DNA of 64,000 bases from positions 62,001 through 126,000 of the forward strand of contig NZ_PJZH01000011.1 in assembly GCF_002858715.1 (NCBI RefSeq), written 5' to 3'. Under the pieces are notes generated by a model that was not told the DNA's origin, searched no databases, and saw only the letters and a program-made list of their open reading frames with translations. The stretch is from Chimaeribacter coloradensis (GTDB lineage Bacteria; Pseudomonadota; Gammaproteobacteria; Enterobacterales; Enterobacteriaceae). The first letter of the stretch is position 1, and every line of letters starts with the position of its first letter. The position numbers were made by a program, and so were the translations under genes. Positions 28,956 through 40,739 of the stretch are shown one piece after another.

Positions 28956-29885
28956 ATGACAAATGCAACTCGTCCGATACTTAATCTGGATCTTGATCTG
29001 CTCAGGACCTTTGTCGCTGTTGCTGATTTGAATACTTTTGCCGCAGCTGCCGCTGCGGTTTGCCGTACGCAGTCTGCTGTCAGCCAGCAGATGCAACGTT
29101 TGGAGCAGCTGGTGGGGAAGGAACTTTTTGCCCGCCACGGCCGTAATAAACTGCTGACTGAACACGGTATTCAACTACTTGGTTATGCGAGAAAGATTCT
29201 GCGGTTCAACGATGAGGCCTGTACCTCGCTGATGTACAGCGATGTGCAGGGCGTAATGACCATCGGTGCGTCCGATGATACGGCAGACACCATTCTGCCC
29301 TTCCTGTTAAACCGGGTTACGTCGGTCTACCCTAAACTGGCTATCGATGTACGGGTGAAACGCAGCCCGTTCATGATGGAGATGCTGGAGAAGAACGAGA
29401 TCGATCTGGCCGTCACAACTGTGGTGGATAACGAGCATCCGCACGTTATTCTGCGGACATCGCCAACCTTGTGGTACTGCGCTGCCGATTATAAGTTCCC
29501 GACCGGTGATGCCGTCCCGCTGGTGCTGCTGGATGAACCCAGCCCGTACCGCAGCATGGCGATTAACTTACTTAACCAGGCAGGAATTCCTTGGCGTATC
29601 GCCTATGTCGCCTCGACATTGTCTGCAATACGTGCAGCCGTTCGTGCCGGTTTAGGTGTGACGGCGCGGCCCATTGAGATGATGAGCCCGGAGCTGCGGG
29701 TGCTGGGGGATGCAGAAGGCTTGCCGAAACTGCCGGATACGCAATACGGTCTGTATAAAAATGCAGAGTGTGAAAGCGAGCTGGCTATGGCGATCTTCAG
29801 CGCGGTGGAGAACGGCAATGAGCCTTATGTCGCGACCCAGGCTGCCTCAAGCGCCGATAACGAATACCTGCTTGATGATGAGTGA
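28956..29885 (+). CDS. lrhA: LysR-family transcriptional regulator LrhA/HexA
   Basis: LysR-type regulator. LrhA represses flhDC motility genes and type 1 fimbriae and affects RpoS in E. coli; HexA is the orthologue controlling exoenzymes and secondary metabolites in Serratia and Pectobacterium. The 309-residue product has the N-terminal winged HTH (about residues 12–70, [20 protein letters not shown] and [16 protein letters not shown]), nearly identical to E. coli, and a more diverged effector domain from about residue 95. It lies directly upstream of nuo, as in E. coli. Its C-terminal end differs and is acidic. Base composition is less GC-rich than neighbours. Confidence 0.94.
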   Translation: MTNATRPILNLDLDLLRTFVAVADLNTFAAAAAAVCRTQSAVSQQMQRLEQLVGKELFARHGRNKLLTEHGIQLLGYARKILRFNDEACTSLMYSDVQGVMTIGASDDTADTILPFLLNRVTSVYPKLAIDVRVKRSPFMMEMLEKNEIDLAVTTVVDNEHPHVILRTSPTLWYCAADYKFPTGDAVPLVLLDEPSPYRSMAINLLNQAGIPWRIAYVASTLSAIRAAVRAGLGVTARPIEMMSPELRVLGDAEGLPKLPDTQYGLYKNAECESELAMAIFSAVENGNEPYVATQAASSADNEYLLDDE

Positions 29886-29903
29886 TTTCCTCTGAAGTCC
29901 AGA

Positions 29904-29950
29904 AGATAACCTGTTAAGGAGTAACAGGTTATCTCTGTTTTCTTGCTTTT
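29904..29950 (+). terminator. Rho-independent terminator after lrhA
   Basis: A perfect 12-bp stem AGATAACCTGTT/AACAGGTTATCT with a 7-nt loop, followed by a T-rich tail. It isolates lrhA from the nuo promoter region. Confidence 0.88.
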
Positions 29951-30240
29951 ATTGAAGCCCTTCTTTTCTTCCCTCCTGAGTGGCTCATTTTTCTGTTTCT
30001 TATTCCTGCTACCCCTGTCAAAAACCGCATACTCTTTATAAATAACTTGAATGGGTTTCATTCTCATTCACTATGCTCAATTGATTAACATGTTTTTTGA
30101 AACGCAGTTTCTTATTTTTTGAAGTCTGTAAATTACTTTCATTTTTTGTCTGTTTTTTTAGCTGTCATGCTGAAAACGTGTCCTGGATCAAAAAAATACC
30201 CCTAGTTATTACAAGGAAGACCAGAAACTTTTTGGCAGGG

Positions 30241-30249
30241 TGCTATAGT
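30241..30249 (+). promoter_or_regulatory. Candidate distal nuo promoter (extended -10)
   Basis: TG-C-TATAGT (30241–30249) is a good extended -10 element without a clear -35. It would start transcription about 300 nt before nuoA, similar to the distal E. coli nuo promoter. Confidence 0.4.
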
Positions 30250-30388
30250 TGTTCGCGACCCCTTACTCCTTTTAACATCCTTCTGTTTACGTTCATTTTT
30301 TAACTGACACGATTTAGCACCGGCTTGCGCATGGTTTGTTAATAAAATGATACTCATGTAAAATAATATAGAGTTACTTTTGTTAAAG

Positions 30389-30418
30389 TTGACAAAAGGT
30401 TATAGAAAGGGGTAAAAA
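30389..30418 (+). promoter_or_regulatory. Candidate proximal nuo promoter
   Basis: TTGACA (30389–30394) is an exact -35. TAAAAA (30413–30418) is a fair -10 at 18-nt spacing. Transcription would start near 30425, giving a leader of about 140 nt before nuoA. Confidence 0.5.
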
Positions 30419-30563
30419 GCCCACAGTAAAACACTGCCTTATGCGCATTTCGGGCCCTGTTTTGGTGTGGTTATTAATCCTTCCCTTGAATCGATGTGGT
30501 GCAGCAGCTGCCGGTTAAAAGAGCAGAACAAACGTCGCCGCTTTTGATGAGTAAGCTAAGAGT

Positions 30564-31001
30564 ATGTCAACAACCACTGAAGTCATCGCTCATAACTGGG
30601 CGTTCGCCATCTTCCTTATCGTTGCTATCGGGCTTTGCGGGCTCATGCTTCTCGGTGCCTATTTTCTGGGTGGGAGAGCCCGGGCACGGGGGAAAAATAT
30701 CCCGTTCGAGTCAGGTATCGACCCGGTAGGATCGGCAAGAATGCGGCTTTCGGCCAAATTCTATCTGGTAGCCATGTTTTTCGTCATTTTCGATGTGGAA
30801 GCCCTGTATCTCTATGCATGGTCAACCTCTGTCCGCGAAAGCGGCTGGACGGGGTTCATCGAAGCCACCATTTTCATTGTAGTGTTGCTGGCCGGGCTGG
30901 TGTATCTGGTGCGTATTGGCGCGCTGGACTGGGCACCGGTGCGTTCGAAAGGACGTAAGCCGGAGGCAATCACTCACAACACCCAACGTCATCCGCAGTA
31001 A
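30564..31001 (+). CDS. nuoA: NADH:ubiquinone oxidoreductase subunit A
   Basis: Small membrane subunit of respiratory complex I at the junction of the peripheral and membrane arms. The 145-residue product has three transmembrane segments. The conserved first loop ([39 protein letters not shown]) contains the acidic residues near the quinone site. First gene of the nuo operon. ATG at 30564 is preceded by TAAGAGT; the in-frame start at 30496 in another frame is a shadow. Confidence 0.97.
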   Translation: MSTTTEVIAHNWAFAIFLIVAIGLCGLMLLGAYFLGGRARARGKNIPFESGIDPVGSARMRLSAKFYLVAMFFVIFDVEALYLYAWSTSVRESGWTGFIEATIFIVVLLAGLVYLVRIGALDWAPVRSKGRKPEAITHNTQRHPQ

Positions 31002-31016
31002 CAGCGAGGCATTAAG

Positions 31017-31691
31017 ATGGACTATACGCTGACCCGCGTAGAACCAGACGGTGAGAACGACCGTTACCCCCTGCAAAAACAGGAGATTGTTACCGATCCC
31101 CTGGAGCAACATGTGCACCGCAGCGTCTATATGGGGAAACTCGAGCACGCATTGCATGACATGGTGAACTGGGGGCGCAAAAACTCTCTTTGGCCGTATA
31201 ACTTCGGCCTGTCGTGCTGTTATGTGGAAATGGTGTCGTCATTTACCGCGGTGCACGACGTGGCCCGTTTTGGCGCGGAAGTGCTGCGTGCCTCGCCGCG
31301 TCAGGCCGATTTCATGGTGGTGGCCGGTACGCCGTTCACCAAAATGGCCCCGGTCATCCAGCGTCTGTATGACCAGATGCTGGAGCCGAAATGGGTCATC
31401 TCCATGGGTGCCTGCGCCAACTCCGGCGGCATGTATGACATCTATTCCGTGGTGCAGGGCGTCGACAAATTCCTGCCGGTGGATGTGTATATTCCCGGCT
31501 GCCCACCGCGCCCTGAAGCCTACATGCAGGCGCTGATGCTGCTGCAGGAGTCGATCGGCAAAGAGCGCCGCCCGCTGTCGTGGGTGGTGGGTGACCAGGG
31601 GGTGTACCGCGCCAACATGCAATCCGAAAGGGAGCGTAAGCATGGTGAACGCATTGCAGTGAAAAACCTGCGTACTCCTGACGAGATTTAA
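31017..31691 (+). CDS. nuoB: NADH:ubiquinone oxidoreductase subunit B
   Basis: Peripheral-arm subunit carrying cluster N2, the terminal [4Fe-4S] centre that reduces ubiquinone. The 224 residues include the unusual tandem-cysteine motif [10 protein letters not shown], plus [12 protein letters not shown] and [11 protein letters not shown], which supply the other two ligands. Length agrees with E. coli NuoB (220). A 129-nt gap precedes nuoCD. Confidence 0.98.
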   Translation: MDYTLTRVEPDGENDRYPLQKQEIVTDPLEQHVHRSVYMGKLEHALHDMVNWGRKNSLWPYNFGLSCCYVEMVSSFTAVHDVARFGAEVLRASPRQADFMVVAGTPFTKMAPVIQRLYDQMLEPKWVISMGACANSGGMYDIYSVVQGVDKFLPVDVYIPGCPPRPEAYMQALMLLQESIGKERRPLSWVVGDQGVYRANMQSERERKHGERIAVKNLRTPDEI

Positions 31692-31820
31692 CGCGACGGT
31701 CAGAGTTGTCCGTTAGGTTGGTAGCTGCACCCTCTTACCCGGCATAAAGGGGACAGAGCAGAAAGAGAATAAGCAGCCGCGAAACCCGGCCCGCCTGACC
31801 ATTTTGTGTGGTGAAAAAAT

Positions 31821-33620
31821 ATGACAGATTTGACGACGCACGACCTCGCCCAGCCGGCATGGCATACCCGCGACCATCAGGATGATCCGGTTGTTGGCGA
31901 ACTGCGTAACCGTTTTGGGCCGGATGCCTTCACCCTGCAGGCGACCCGTACGGGTATCCCGGTACTGTGGGTCAAGCGTGAGCAGTTGCTGGAAATCATG
32001 ACCTTCTTACGTAAGCTGCCGAAGCCTTACGTCATGCTGTATGACCTGCATGGCATGGATGAGCGGCTGCGTACCCATCGCCACGGCCTGCCGGCGGCGG
32101 ATTTCTCGGTGTTCTACCACCTGCTCTCTATTGAGCGTAACACTGACATCATGCTCAAGGTCGCCCTCTCTGAGAACGATCTGCATGTGCCTACCGCGAC
32201 CAAAATCTTCCCGAATGCCAACTGGTATGAGCGCGAAACTTGGGAGATGTTCGGCATCACCTTTGACGGCCACCCGCACCTGACGCGCATCATGATGCCG
32301 CCGACCTGGGAAGGGCACCCGCTGCGCAAAGACTACCCGGCACGCGCCACCGAATTTGACCCGTTCACCCTGACCAAGCAGAAAGAAGCGCTGGAAATGG
32401 AAGCGCTGACCTTCAAGCCGGAAGAGTGGGGCATGAAGCGCGGCACCGAAAATGAGGACTTCATGTTCCTCAACCTCGGCCCGAACCACCCCTCCGCGCA
32501 CGGGGCGTTCCGTATCATCCTGCAACTCGACGGCGAAGAGATCGTCGACTGCGTGCCGGACATCGGTTACCACCACCGCGGCGCAGAGAAGATGGGTGAG
32601 CGCCAGTCGTGGCACAGCTACATTCCTTACACTGACCGGGTGGAATACCTCGGCGGCTGCGTCAATGAGATGCCTTATGTGCTGGCGGTTGAGAAACTGG
32701 CCGGCATCGTGGTGCCAGATCGCGTCAATGTGATTCGCGTGATGCTCTCGGAACTGTTCCGCATCAACAGCCACCTGCTCTATGTCAGTACCTTCATTCA
32801 GGACGTCGGGGCGATGACGCCGGTGTTCTTCGCCTTTACCGACCGCCAGAAAATCTACGATCTGGTGGAAGCGATCACCGGTTTCCGTATGCACCCGGCC
32901 TGGTTCCGCATCGGCGGCGTGGCGCACGACCTGCCGCGCGGCTGGGACCGCCTGCTGCGCGAATTCCTGGACTGGATGCCGGCCCGCCTGGACAGCTACG
33001 TCAAAGCGGCGCTGAAAAACTCCATCCTCAAAGGCCGCTCCCAGGGCGTCGCCTCTTACAACGCCAAAGAGGCGCTGGAGTGGGGCGTAACCGGGGCCGG
33101 CCTGCGTGCCACCGGGATCGACTTCGACGTGCGCAAAGCGCGCCCTTACTCCGGTTATGAACACTTCGAGTTCGAGGTGCCGTTGGGCGACGGCAACAGC
33201 GACTGCTACACCCGCGTGATGCTGAAAGTGGAAGAGATCCGCCAGAGCCTGCGCATCCTGGAGCAGTGCCTGAAAAACATGCCGGAAGGGCCGTTCAAGG
33301 CGGATCACCCGCTGACCACGCCGCCGCCGAAAGAGCGCACGCTGCAACACATCGAAACCCTGATTACGCACTTCCTGCAAGTGTCGTGGGGGCCGGTCAT
33401 GCCTGCCAACGAAGCGTCGCAAATGATCGAGGCGACCAAAGGGATCAACAGCTACTACCTGACCAGCGACGGCAGCACCATGAGCTACCGCACCCGCATC
33501 AGGACGCCAAGCTTCCCGCACTTGCAGCATATCCCGTCGGTGATCCGTGGCAGCCTGGTATCCGATTTGATCGTGTACCTCGGCAGTATCGATTTTGTAA
33601 TGTCAGATGTGGACCGCTAA
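31821..33620 (+). CDS. nuoC: NADH:ubiquinone oxidoreductase fused subunit C/D
   Basis: Fusion of NuoC and NuoD, as in E. coli (599 against 600 residues). The NuoC part (about residues 1–190) includes [24 protein letters not shown]. The NuoD part (about 200–599) is the 49-kDa, hydrogenase-like subunit forming the quinone cavity, with [16 protein letters not shown], the conserved His pair and C-terminal [12 protein letters not shown]. The fusion is intact with no internal stop. Confidence 0.98.
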   Translation: MTDLTTHDLAQPAWHTRDHQDDPVVGELRNRFGPDAFTLQATRTGIPVLWVKREQLLEIMTFLRKLPKPYVMLYDLHGMDERLRTHRHGLPAADFSVFYHLLSIERNTDIMLKVALSENDLHVPTATKIFPNANWYERETWEMFGITFDGHPHLTRIMMPPTWEGHPLRKDYPARATEFDPFTLTKQKEALEMEALTFKPEEWGMKRGTENEDFMFLNLGPNHPSAHGAFRIILQLDGEEIVDCVPDIGYHHRGAEKMGERQSWHSYIPYTDRVEYLGGCVNEMPYVLAVEKLAGIVVPDRVNVIRVMLSELFRINSHLLYVSTFIQDVGAMTPVFFAFTDRQKIYDLVEAITGFRMHPAWFRIGGVAHDLPRGWDRLLREFLDWMPARLDSYVKAALKNSILKGRSQGVASYNAKEALEWGVTGAGLRATGIDFDVRKARPYSGYEHFEFEVPLGDGNSDCYTRVMLKVEEIRQSLRILEQCLKNMPEGPFKADHPLTTPPPKERTLQHIETLITHFLQVSWGPVMPANEASQMIEATKGINSYYLTSDGSTMSYRTRIRTPSFPHLQHIPSVIRGSLVSDLIVYLGSIDFVMSDVDR

Positions 33621-33622
33621 CG

Positions 33623-34159
33623 ATGACAGAATTCAACAAAGACTCCCAACCGCTGGCCGTTAACGCCGCCGCCCCTGCCGCCGCAGAGGCGTTTGTGCTC
33701 TCCGCCGCCGAGCGTGATGCCATTGAGCATGAGAAGCACCATTACGAAGATGCCCGCGCCGCCTCCATTGAAGCGCTGAAAATTGTGCAGAAACAGCGTG
33801 GCTGGGTGCCGGACGGCGCCATCCATGCGATTGCCGAGGTGCTGGGCATCCCGGCCAGTGACGTAGAAGGGGTCGCGACCTTCTACAGCCAGATTTTCCG
33901 GCAGCCGGTCGGCCGCCACGTGATTCGCTACTGCGACAGCGTGGTCTGCCACATCACCGGCTATCAGGGCATTCAGGCGGCTATCGAGAAAAAACTGAAC
34001 ATCAAACCGGGGCAAACCACCTTTGACGGGCGCTTTACCCTGCTGCCGACCTGCTGTCTGGGCAACTGTGACAAAGGGCCGACCATGATGATCGACGAAG
34101 ATACCCACAGCCACCTGAAGCCGGACGATATTGACGGGCTACTGGAGCAGTATCAATGA
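33623..34159 (+). CDS. nuoE: NADH:ubiquinone oxidoreductase subunit E
   Basis: Thioredoxin-like [2Fe-2S] subunit (cluster N1a) of the NADH dehydrogenase module. The 178-residue product has the four ligands in CDSVVC and [13 protein letters not shown] at 33623 lies two bases after the nuoCD stop. The longer frame to 33266 overlaps nuoCD. An alanine-rich N-terminal tail makes it about a dozen residues longer than E. coli NuoE (166). It overlaps nuoF by four bases (ATGA). Confidence 0.97.
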   Translation: MTEFNKDSQPLAVNAAAPAAAEAFVLSAAERDAIEHEKHHYEDARAASIEALKIVQKQRGWVPDGAIHAIAEVLGIPASDVEGVATFYSQIFRQPVGRHVIRYCDSVVCHITGYQGIQAAIEKKLNIKPGQTTFDGRFTLLPTCCLGNCDKGPTMMIDEDTHSHLKPDDIDGLLEQYQ

Positions 34160-35526
34160 CAACCACGGGCTTTACTCCACGAACCATCGTCCGTACCGCT
34201 GAGCAGCACCCGCTGACCTGGCGCCTGCGTGACGACAAACAGCCGGTCTGGCTGGATGAGTACCGCAGCAAGAACGGCTATGTGGGTGCTGAAAAAGCGC
34301 TCAAAGGCATGGCGCAGGATGAGGTGGTAAACCTGGTCAAAGACGCCGGCCTGAAAGGCCGCGGCGGGGCAGGGTTCTCCACCGGCCTGAAATGGAGCCT
34401 GATGCCGAAAGACGACAGCATGAACATCCGTTACCTGCTGTGTAACGCCGATGAGATGGAGCCGGGCACCTATAAAGACCGCCTGCTGATGGAGCAACTG
34501 CCCCATCTGCTGGTGGAAGGGATGCTGATCGGCGCGTATGCGCTGAAAGCCTACCGCGGCTACATCTTCCTGCGCGGCGAATACATCGAAGCGGCAGTGA
34601 ACCTGCGCCGCGCCATCGCGGAAGCCACCGAAGCGGGGCTGCTGGGCAAAAATATCCTGGGTTCCGGGTTCGATTTCGAGCTGATTGTCCACACCGGGGC
34701 CGGGCGTTACATCTGCGGTGAAGAGACGGCGCTGATCAACTCGCTGGAAGGCCGCCGCGCCAACCCACGCTCCAAGCCGCCGTTCCCGGCCTCGGCCGGG
34801 GTGTGGGGCAAACCGACCTGTGTCAACAACGTGGAGACGCTGTGCAATGTGCCGGCCATCGTTGAGCACGGGGTGGAGTGGTATCAGGGCATTACCGGCG
34901 GTAAGAGCAAAGATGCGGGCACCAAGATGATGGGCTTCTCGGGCCGGGTCAAAAACCCCGGCGTCTGGGAGTTGCCGTTCGGCATCACCGCGCGGGAGAT
35001 CCTCGAAGATTACGCCGGCGGGATGCGTGACGGGCTGAAATTCAAGGCCTGGCAACCGGGCGGCGCAGGCACCGACTTCCTGACCGCGGACCACCTCGAC
35101 CTGCCGATGGATTTCGAAAGCATCGGCAAGGCCGGCAGCCGCCTCGGCACCGCGCTGGCGATGGCGGTGGACCACGAGATCAATATGGTATCGCTGGTGC
35201 GTAACCTCGAAGAGTTCTTTGCCCGTGAATCCTGCGGCTGGTGCACCCCCTGCCGTGACGGCCTGCCGTGGAGCGTGAAGATCCTGCGGGCGCTGGAACG
35301 CGGCGAAGGCCAGCCCGGTGACATCGAAACACTGGAGCAGCTCTGCCGCTTCCTCGGCCCCGGTAAAACCTTCTGCGCCCATGCGCCGGGTGCCGTGGAG
35401 CCGCTGCAAAGCGCGATTAAATATTTCCGGGACGAATTTGAGGCGGGCATCGCCAAACAGCATTTCAGCAACGCCCATGCCATCAACGGCATCCAGAGCA
35501 ACAACCTGCTGAAACAGCGTTTTTGA
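34156..35526 (+). CDS. nuoF: NADH:ubiquinone oxidoreductase subunit F
   Basis: Carries the FMN and NADH sites and the [4Fe-4S] cluster N3. The 456 residues include the FMN-binding glycine-rich [16 protein letters not shown], the NADH-binding [14 protein letters not shown] and the cluster ligands in [12 protein letters not shown] plus a distal Cys near [14 protein letters not shown]. coli NuoF is 445 residues. Starts within the nuoE stop (ATGA overlap). Confidence 0.98.
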   Translation: MTTTGFTPRTIVRTAEQHPLTWRLRDDKQPVWLDEYRSKNGYVGAEKALKGMAQDEVVNLVKDAGLKGRGGAGFSTGLKWSLMPKDDSMNIRYLLCNADEMEPGTYKDRLLMEQLPHLLVEGMLIGAYALKAYRGYIFLRGEYIEAAVNLRRAIAEATEAGLLGKNILGSGFDFELIVHTGAGRYICGEETALINSLEGRRANPRSKPPFPASAGVWGKPTCVNNVETLCNVPAIVEHGVEWYQGITGGKSKDAGTKMMGFSGRVKNPGVWELPFGITAREILEDYAGGMRDGLKFKAWQPGGAGTDFLTADHLDLPMDFESIGKAGSRLGTALAMAVDHEINMVSLVRNLEEFFARESCGWCTPCRDGLPWSVKILRALERGEGQPGDIETLEQLCRFLGPGKTFCAHAPGAVEPLQSAIKYFRDEFEAGIAKQHFSNAHAINGIQSNNLLKQRF

Positions 35527-35614
35527 TTGCCGCCGCAGAGGCGGGGAAGTTATCCCGCCCGCGCCCTATAGAATTTTTGATTAACGCCCGTGCCTGCACG
35601 GGCCTCGTGGAAGC

Positions 35615-38350
35615 ATGCTGACTATGGCTACGATTCATGTAGACGGCAAAGAATACGAAGTCGACGGAGCGGACAACCTGTTACAGGCCTGCCTCTCCCT
35701 CGGTCTTGATATTCCTTATTTTTGCTGGCATCCGGCGCTGGGAAGCGTCGGCGCTTGCCGCCAATGTGCGGTCAAGCAGTACCAAAATGCGGAAGATACC
35801 CGTGGCCGCCTGGTGATGTCCTGTATGACACCCGCATCGGACGGCACCTTTATCTCGATTGATGATAAAGAGGCGAAGGATTTCCGTGAGAGCGTCGTTG
35901 AATGGCTGATGACCAACCACCCGCATGACTGCCCGGTCTGCGAGGAGGGCGGCAACTGCCACCTGCAGGATATGACGGTAATGACCGGCCACAGTTTCCG
36001 CCGTTACCGCTTTACCAAACGCACCCACCAGAACCAGGATCTCGGGCCGTTTATCTCCCATGAGATGAACCGCTGCATCGCCTGTTACCGCTGCGTGCGC
36101 TACTACAAAGATTATGCCGACGGCACCGATCTCGGGGTCTATGGCGCGCATGACAACGTCTACTTCGGCCGCCCGGAAGATGGCGTGCTGGAGAGCGAAT
36201 TCTCCGGCAACCTGGTGGAAGTCTGCCCGACCGGCGTCTTCACCGACAAAACGCACTCTGAGCGCTATAACCGTAAGTGGGACATGCAGTTTGCGCCGAG
36301 CATCTGCCAGCAGTGCAGCGTCGGCTGTAACACCAGCCCGGGTGAGCGTTACGGCGAGTTGCGCCGCATCGAAAACCGCTACAACGGCACCGTCAACCAG
36401 TACTTCCTGTGTGACCGCGGCCGCTTTGGCTATGGCTACGTGAATCTGAAAGATCGCCCGAAACACCCGCGCCAGCGGCGCGGTGATGACTGGATCGCGC
36501 TCAATGCCGAGCAGGCGATGCAGGGCGCGGCAGACATTCTGCGCCAGGCGAAAAAAACCATCGGTATCGGTTCCCCGCGCGCCAGCCTGGAGAGCAACTT
36601 TGCCCTGCGTGAGCTGGTGGGTGCTGAGAACTTCTATACCGGCATCTCCGCCCAGGAGCAGTCGCGCCTGAAACTGATGCTCAACATCCTGCAAAACAGC
36701 GGTGTGCATACGCCATCGCTGCGCGAGATTGAGAGCTATGACGCGGTGCTGATTCTGGGTGAAGATCTCACCCAGACCGGCGCCCGTATCGCGCTCTCCG
36801 TGCGCCAGGCAGTGAAAGGCAAAGCGCGCCAGATGGCCGCCGCCCAGCGCGTGGCTGACTGGCAGATCGCCGCGGTGCTGAACATCGGCCAGCATGCCAA
36901 ACACCCGCTGTTTATGACCAGCGTCGACAGCACCAAAATGGACGACATCGCCGCCTGGAGCTACCGCGCCCCGGTGGATGAGCAGGCGCGCCTCGGTTTC
37001 GCCATCGCCCATGCGCTGGATGACAGCGCCCCGGTGGTCAGCGACCTCGCCGACGGCCTGAAAAACAAGATGGACGTAATTGTGCAGGCGCTGGCCGGCG
37101 CGCAGAAACCGCTGATCATTACCGGCACCAGCGCCGGCAGTGACGCGATTATCGCCGCTGCCGCCAACGTCGCCCGCGCGCTGAAAGGCCGCGGCAGCAA
37201 TGTCGGCATCACCTTTGTCGCCTCCTCGGCCAACAGCATGGGCCTGGCGCTGATGGGCGGCGGGTCTCTCGACGAGGCGCTCGCCACGCTGGCGAACGGC
37301 CATGCCGACACCGCCATCGTGATGGAGAACGACCTCTACCGCCATGCGGCTGTGGATCGCGTGGATGCTGCGCTGGCCAACGTCAGCAACCTGATTGTGG
37401 CCGACCACCAGCACACGGCGCTGATGGACAAGGCAACCCTGGTATTGCCGGCGGCCAGCTTTGCTGAAAGCGACGGCACGCTGGTCAACCAGGAGGGCCG
37501 CGCCCAGCGCTTCTTCCAGGTTTACGACCCGGCCTACTACGACCACAGCGTGGCAATGCTCGAGAGCTGGCGCTGGATGCACTCGCTGCATTCGGTTTAT
37601 ACCAGCCGCCAGGTGGACTGGACGCAACTCGACGATGTGATCGCCGCCTGTGTCACCGCACTGCCGCAGCTCAGCGCCATCCGTGACGCCGCGCCGGACG
37701 CCTCCTTCCGCATCCGCGGGCAGAAGCTCTCCCGTTCCCCGCACCGTTACAGCGGCCGTACGGCCATGCGCGCCAACATTAACGTGCATGAGCCGCGCCA
37801 GCCGGTGGACCGCGACACCATGTTCGCGTTCTCGATGGAAGGGAACAACAACCCGCTGGCTGACCGCAACCAGGTGCCGTTTGCCTGGGCACCGGGCTGG
37901 AACTCCCCGCAGGCCTGGAACAAATTCCAGGACGAAGTAGGCGGCCACCTGCGCCACGGCGATCCGGGCGTGCGCCTGATCGAAGCAGGGGAGGGCACCC
38001 TCGACTGGTTCCGTGACGTTCCTGCCGCCGCGCCGGGCGTCGCCAACCAATGGCGGGTTGCGCCTTACTACCACCTGTTCGGCAGTGAAGAGCTGTCACA
38101 GCGTGCGCCGGTGATCCAACAGCGTATGCCGCAACCCTATGTCATGGTGAGCCGCGATGACGCCGCCCGCCTCGGCATCAACCCGGGCGCGCTGGTGGAG
38201 TTCTCCTGCGCCGGTCAGCGCCTGCGCCTGCCGGTCCGCCTGAGTGAGACGCTCAGCCAGGGGCAGCTTGGCCTGCCGTTAGGCTTACCGGGTATTCCGC
38301 CGGTGCTGGTGGGTGCAACGGTTGAAAATCTGCGGGAGGCGGCATTATGA
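35615..38350 (+). CDS. nuoG: NADH:ubiquinone oxidoreductase subunit G
   Basis: Largest peripheral subunit (911 residues; E. coli 908), a molybdopterin-oxidoreductase-fold protein without the cofactor. It carries [2Fe-2S] N1b ([15 protein letters not shown]), the His-ligated N5 ([13 protein letters not shown]), N4 (CIACYRCVR) and the extra enterobacterial N7 (CQQCSVGC with a distal CDRGRFGYG). MATIHVDG at 35624 is an alternative start two codons in. It overlaps nuoH by four bases. An antisense frame of 797 codons opposite it is a composition artefact. Confidence 0.98.
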   Translation: MLTMATIHVDGKEYEVDGADNLLQACLSLGLDIPYFCWHPALGSVGACRQCAVKQYQNAEDTRGRLVMSCMTPASDGTFISIDDKEAKDFRESVVEWLMTNHPHDCPVCEEGGNCHLQDMTVMTGHSFRRYRFTKRTHQNQDLGPFISHEMNRCIACYRCVRYYKDYADGTDLGVYGAHDNVYFGRPEDGVLESEFSGNLVEVCPTGVFTDKTHSERYNRKWDMQFAPSICQQCSVGCNTSPGERYGELRRIENRYNGTVNQYFLCDRGRFGYGYVNLKDRPKHPRQRRGDDWIALNAEQAMQGAADILRQAKKTIGIGSPRASLESNFALRELVGAENFYTGISAQEQSRLKLMLNILQNSGVHTPSLREIESYDAVLILGEDLTQTGARIALSVRQAVKGKARQMAAAQRVADWQIAAVLNIGQHAKHPLFMTSVDSTKMDDIAAWSYRAPVDEQARLGFAIAHALDDSAPVVSDLADGLKNKMDVIVQALAGAQKPLIITGTSAGSDAIIAAAANVARALKGRGSNVGITFVASSANSMGLALMGGGSLDEALATLANGHADTAIVMENDLYRHAAVDRVDAALANVSNLIVADHQHTALMDKATLVLPAASFAESDGTLVNQEGRAQRFFQVYDPAYYDHSVAMLESWRWMHSLHSVYTSRQVDWTQLDDVIAACVTALPQLSAIRDAAPDASFRIRGQKLSRSPHRYSGRTAMRANINVHEPRQPVDRDTMFAFSMEGNNNPLADRNQVPFAWAPGWNSPQAWNKFQDEVGGHLRHGDPGVRLIEAGEGTLDWFRDVPAAAPGVANQWRVAPYYHLFGSEELSQRAPVIQQRMPQPYVMVSRDDAARLGINPGALVEFSCAGQRLRLPVRLSETLSQGQLGLPLGLPGIPPVLVGATVENLREAAL

Positions 38351-39324
38351 GTTGGTTTACCTCTGAGGTGATCGATGTGCTGATCGCCATCCTGAAGGCG
38401 GTGGTGATTCTGCTGGTGGTGGTCTCCTGCGGTGCCTTCATGAGCTTCGGTGAACGCCGGTTGCTCGGCCTGTTCCAGAACCGTTACGGGCCAAACCGTG
38501 TCGGCTGGGGCGGGTCGCTCCAGCTGGTCGCCGACATGATCAAGATGTTCTTTAAAGAGGACTGGGTGCCGCCGTTTACCGACCGGGTGATTTTCACCCT
38601 GGCACCGATGATCGCTTTCACCTCGCTGCTGCTGGCCTTCGCCATTGTGCCGGTCAGCCCGACCTGGGCGGTCTCCAACCTCAATATCGGTATCCTGTTC
38701 TTCCTGATGATGGCCGGCCTGACGGTCTACGCCGTGCTGTTTGCCGGCTGGTCCAGTAACAACAAATACTCGTTGCTGGGGGCGATGCGCGCCTCGGCCC
38801 AGACCCTGAGCTACGAAGTGTTCCTCGGCCTGTCGCTGATGGGCGTGGTGGCGCAGGCCGGTTCATTCAATATGACGGACATCGTGAATGACCAGGCGCA
38901 CGTCTGGAACATTATCCCGCAGTTCTTCGGCTTCGTGACCTTTGCGATCGCCGGTGTGGCGGTGTGTCACCGCCACCCGTTTGACCAGCCGGAAGCGGAG
39001 CAGGAGCTGGCCGACGGTTACCACATCGAATATTCCGGCATGAAGTTCGGGCTGTTCTTTGTCGGGGAATACATCGGGATTGTGACGGTCTCCGCCCTGA
39101 TTGTGACGTTGTTCTTCGGTGGCTGGCAGGGTCCGTTCCTGCCGCCGTTTATCTGGTTCGCGCTGAAAACGGCCTTCTTCATGATGATGTTTATCCTGAT
39201 CCGTGCGGCCCTGCCGCGTCCGCGTTATGACCAGGTGATGTCATTCGGCTGGAAAGTCTGCCTGCCGCTGACCTTGCTGAACCTGCTGGCGACTGCCGCC
39301 GTGATTTTGTACAACGCTCAATAA
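38347..39324 (+). CDS. nuoH: NADH:ubiquinone oxidoreductase subunit H
   Basis: Membrane subunit that anchors the peripheral arm and forms the entrance of the quinone chamber. The 325-residue product equals E. coli NuoH and has about eight membrane segments. Conserved features are [18 protein letters not shown], the acidic loop [20 protein letters not shown] and [18 protein letters not shown]. Its ATG overlaps the nuoG stop. Confidence 0.98.
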   Translation: MSWFTSEVIDVLIAILKAVVILLVVVSCGAFMSFGERRLLGLFQNRYGPNRVGWGGSLQLVADMIKMFFKEDWVPPFTDRVIFTLAPMIAFTSLLLAFAIVPVSPTWAVSNLNIGILFFLMMAGLTVYAVLFAGWSSNNKYSLLGAMRASAQTLSYEVFLGLSLMGVVAQAGSFNMTDIVNDQAHVWNIIPQFFGFVTFAIAGVAVCHRHPFDQPEAEQELADGYHIEYSGMKFGLFFVGEYIGIVTVSALIVTLFFGGWQGPFLPPFIWFALKTAFFMMMFILIRAALPRPRYDQVMSFGWKVCLPLTLLNLLATAAVILYNAQ

Positions 39325-39338
39325 GGGGTGAATGAACC

Positions 39339-39881
39339 ATGACATTGAAAGAGTTAGTGGTTGGTTTCGGCACCCAGCTACGCAGTATCTGGATGATCGG
39401 GCTGCACGCGTTCAGTAAGCGTGAAACCCAGATGTATCCGGAAGAGCCGGTTTACCTGCCGCCGCGCTACCGTGGCCGCATCGTGCTGACGCGCGATCCG
39501 GACGGCGAAGAGCGCTGCGTAGCCTGTAACCTCTGTGCGGTTGCCTGCCCGGTGAGCTGTATCTCTCTGCAAAAAGCAGAGACGAAAGATGGCCGCTGGT
39601 ACCCGGAATTTTTCCGCATCAACTTCTCACGCTGCATCTTCTGCGGCATGTGCGAAGAGGCGTGCCCGACGACGGCCATCCAGCTGACGCCGGATTTTGA
39701 GCTGGGCGAGTTCAAGCGCCAGGATCTGGTGTATGAGAAAGACGATCTGCTGATCTCCGGGCCGGGTAAATATCCGGAATATAACTTCTACCGGATGGCC
39801 GGTATGGCGATTGACGGCAAAGCGAAAGGCGATGCGGAAAATGAAGCCAAACCGATCGACGTCAAAGGCCTGATGCCTTAA
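39339..39881 (+). CDS. nuoI: NADH:ubiquinone oxidoreductase subunit I
   Basis: Two-cluster ferredoxin subunit (N6a and N6b) linking NuoG to cluster N2. The 180 residues include both [4Fe-4S] motifs, [16 protein letters not shown] and [16 protein letters not shown], and an N-terminal amphipathic helix that lies on the membrane. Identical length to E. coli NuoI. 14 nt from nuoH. Confidence 0.98.
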   Translation: MTLKELVVGFGTQLRSIWMIGLHAFSKRETQMYPEEPVYLPPRYRGRIVLTRDPDGEERCVACNLCAVACPVSCISLQKAETKDGRWYPEFFRINFSRCIFCGMCEEACPTTAIQLTPDFELGEFKRQDLVYEKDDLLISGPGKYPEYNFYRMAGMAIDGKAKGDAENEAKPIDVKGLMP

Positions 39882-39894
39882 GGAGCCAGCAAGC

Positions 39895-40440
39895 ATGGAA
39901 TACGCCTTTTATATCGCCGCGTTGGTGGCCGTGGTCGCGACTATCCGCGTCATCTCGCACACCAATCCCGTGCATGCCCTGCTGTACCTGATTGTCTCCC
40001 TGCTGGCGATTGCCGCGGTGTTCTTCTCGCTCGGTGCCTATTTCGCCGGTGCGCTGGAGATCATCGTCTATGCCGGGGCGATCATGGTGCTGTTTGTGTT
40101 CGTGGTGATGATGCTCAACCTCGGCAACGCGGTACAGGAGCAGGAGCGTGCCTGGCTGAAACCCTCAGCCTGGGTCGGCCCCGGCCTTCTGTCCCTGCTG
40201 CTGCTGGTGGTGCTGGTTTACGCCATCCGCACCATCAACGATCAGGGCATCGACGGCCAGATGATTGATGCGAAAGCAGTGGGCATCAGCCTGTTCGGCC
40301 CTTATGTGCTGGCGGTTGAGCTGGCCTCAATGCTGCTGCTGGCCGGTCTGGTGGTGGCTTACCACGTGGGCCGCGAGCAGAAGCCCGGCGAAGTGCTGAG
40401 CAATGACGCGGTGAAAAGAAAAACGGAGGAAAAAGCATGA
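39895..40440 (+). CDS. nuoJ: NADH:ubiquinone oxidoreductase subunit J
   Basis: Five-segment membrane subunit (181 residues; E. coli 184), homologue of ND6. The conserved segment [22 protein letters not shown] contains the pi-bulge helix important for coupling. It overlaps nuoK by four bases. Confidence 0.97.
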   Translation: MEYAFYIAALVAVVATIRVISHTNPVHALLYLIVSLLAIAAVFFSLGAYFAGALEIIVYAGAIMVLFVFVVMMLNLGNAVQEQERAWLKPSAWVGPGLLSLLLLVVLVYAIRTINDQGIDGQMIDAKAVGISLFGPYVLAVELASMLLLAGLVVAYHVGREQKPGEVLSNDAVKRKTEEKA

Positions 40441-40739
40441 TCCCTCTACAACATGGCCTGATTCTGGCGGCCATCCTGTTTGTGCTGGGGCTGACCGGGT
40501 TGCTGATTCGCCGCAACCTGCTGTTTATGCTGATAAGCCTTGAGGTGATGATCAACGCGGCCGCACTGGCCTTCGTGGTGGCAGGAAGCTATTGGGGGCA
40601 GGCCGACGGCCAGGTGATGTATATCCTGGCGATCAGCCTCGCGGCGGCCGAGGCCAGCGTTGGCCTGGCGCTGCTGCTCCAGCTCTATCGCCGTCGCCAT
40701 ACCCTGAATATTGACACTGTCAGTGAGATGCGCGGATGA
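40437..40739 (+). CDS. nuoK: NADH:ubiquinone oxidoreductase subunit K
   Basis: Three-segment membrane subunit (100 residues), homologue of ND4L. The two intramembrane glutamates of the proton pathway are visible in [15 protein letters not shown] and [15 protein letters not shown]. Starts in the nuoJ stop and overlaps nuoL by four bases, so nuoJ–K–L form a translationally coupled chain. Confidence 0.98.
   Translation: MIPLQHGLILAAILFVLGLTGLLIRRNLLFMLISLEVMINAAALAFVVAGSYWGQADGQVMYILAISLAAAEASVGLALLLQLYRRRHTLNIDTVSEMRG

Larger units (their letters stand above)
29886..30563 (+). other. AT-rich nuo promoter and leader region
   Basis: 678 nt between lrhA and nuoA. After the lrhA terminator the region is AT-rich and T-tract-rich, suiting H-NS, Fis and IHF binding as known for E. 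coli nuo. An FNR-like half dyad TTGATTAACATG lies at 30081–30092. Two candidate promoters are given separately. A 68-codon frame at 30097–30303 has no RBS or family features and is judged spurious. Confidence 0.6.

Noticed and set aside
30097-30303. 68-codon hydrophobic frame upstream of nuoA
   Set aside because: Phe/Leu-rich product from AT-rich promoter DNA, no Shine–Dalgarno sequence and no family resemblance; treated as non-coding.
35681-38074. Antisense open frame of about 800 codons opposite nuoG
   Set aside because: It mirrors nuoG codons in a GC-rich genome, encodes a His/Val/Arg-rich sequence with no domain, and nuoG itself is fully intact with all cluster ligands.
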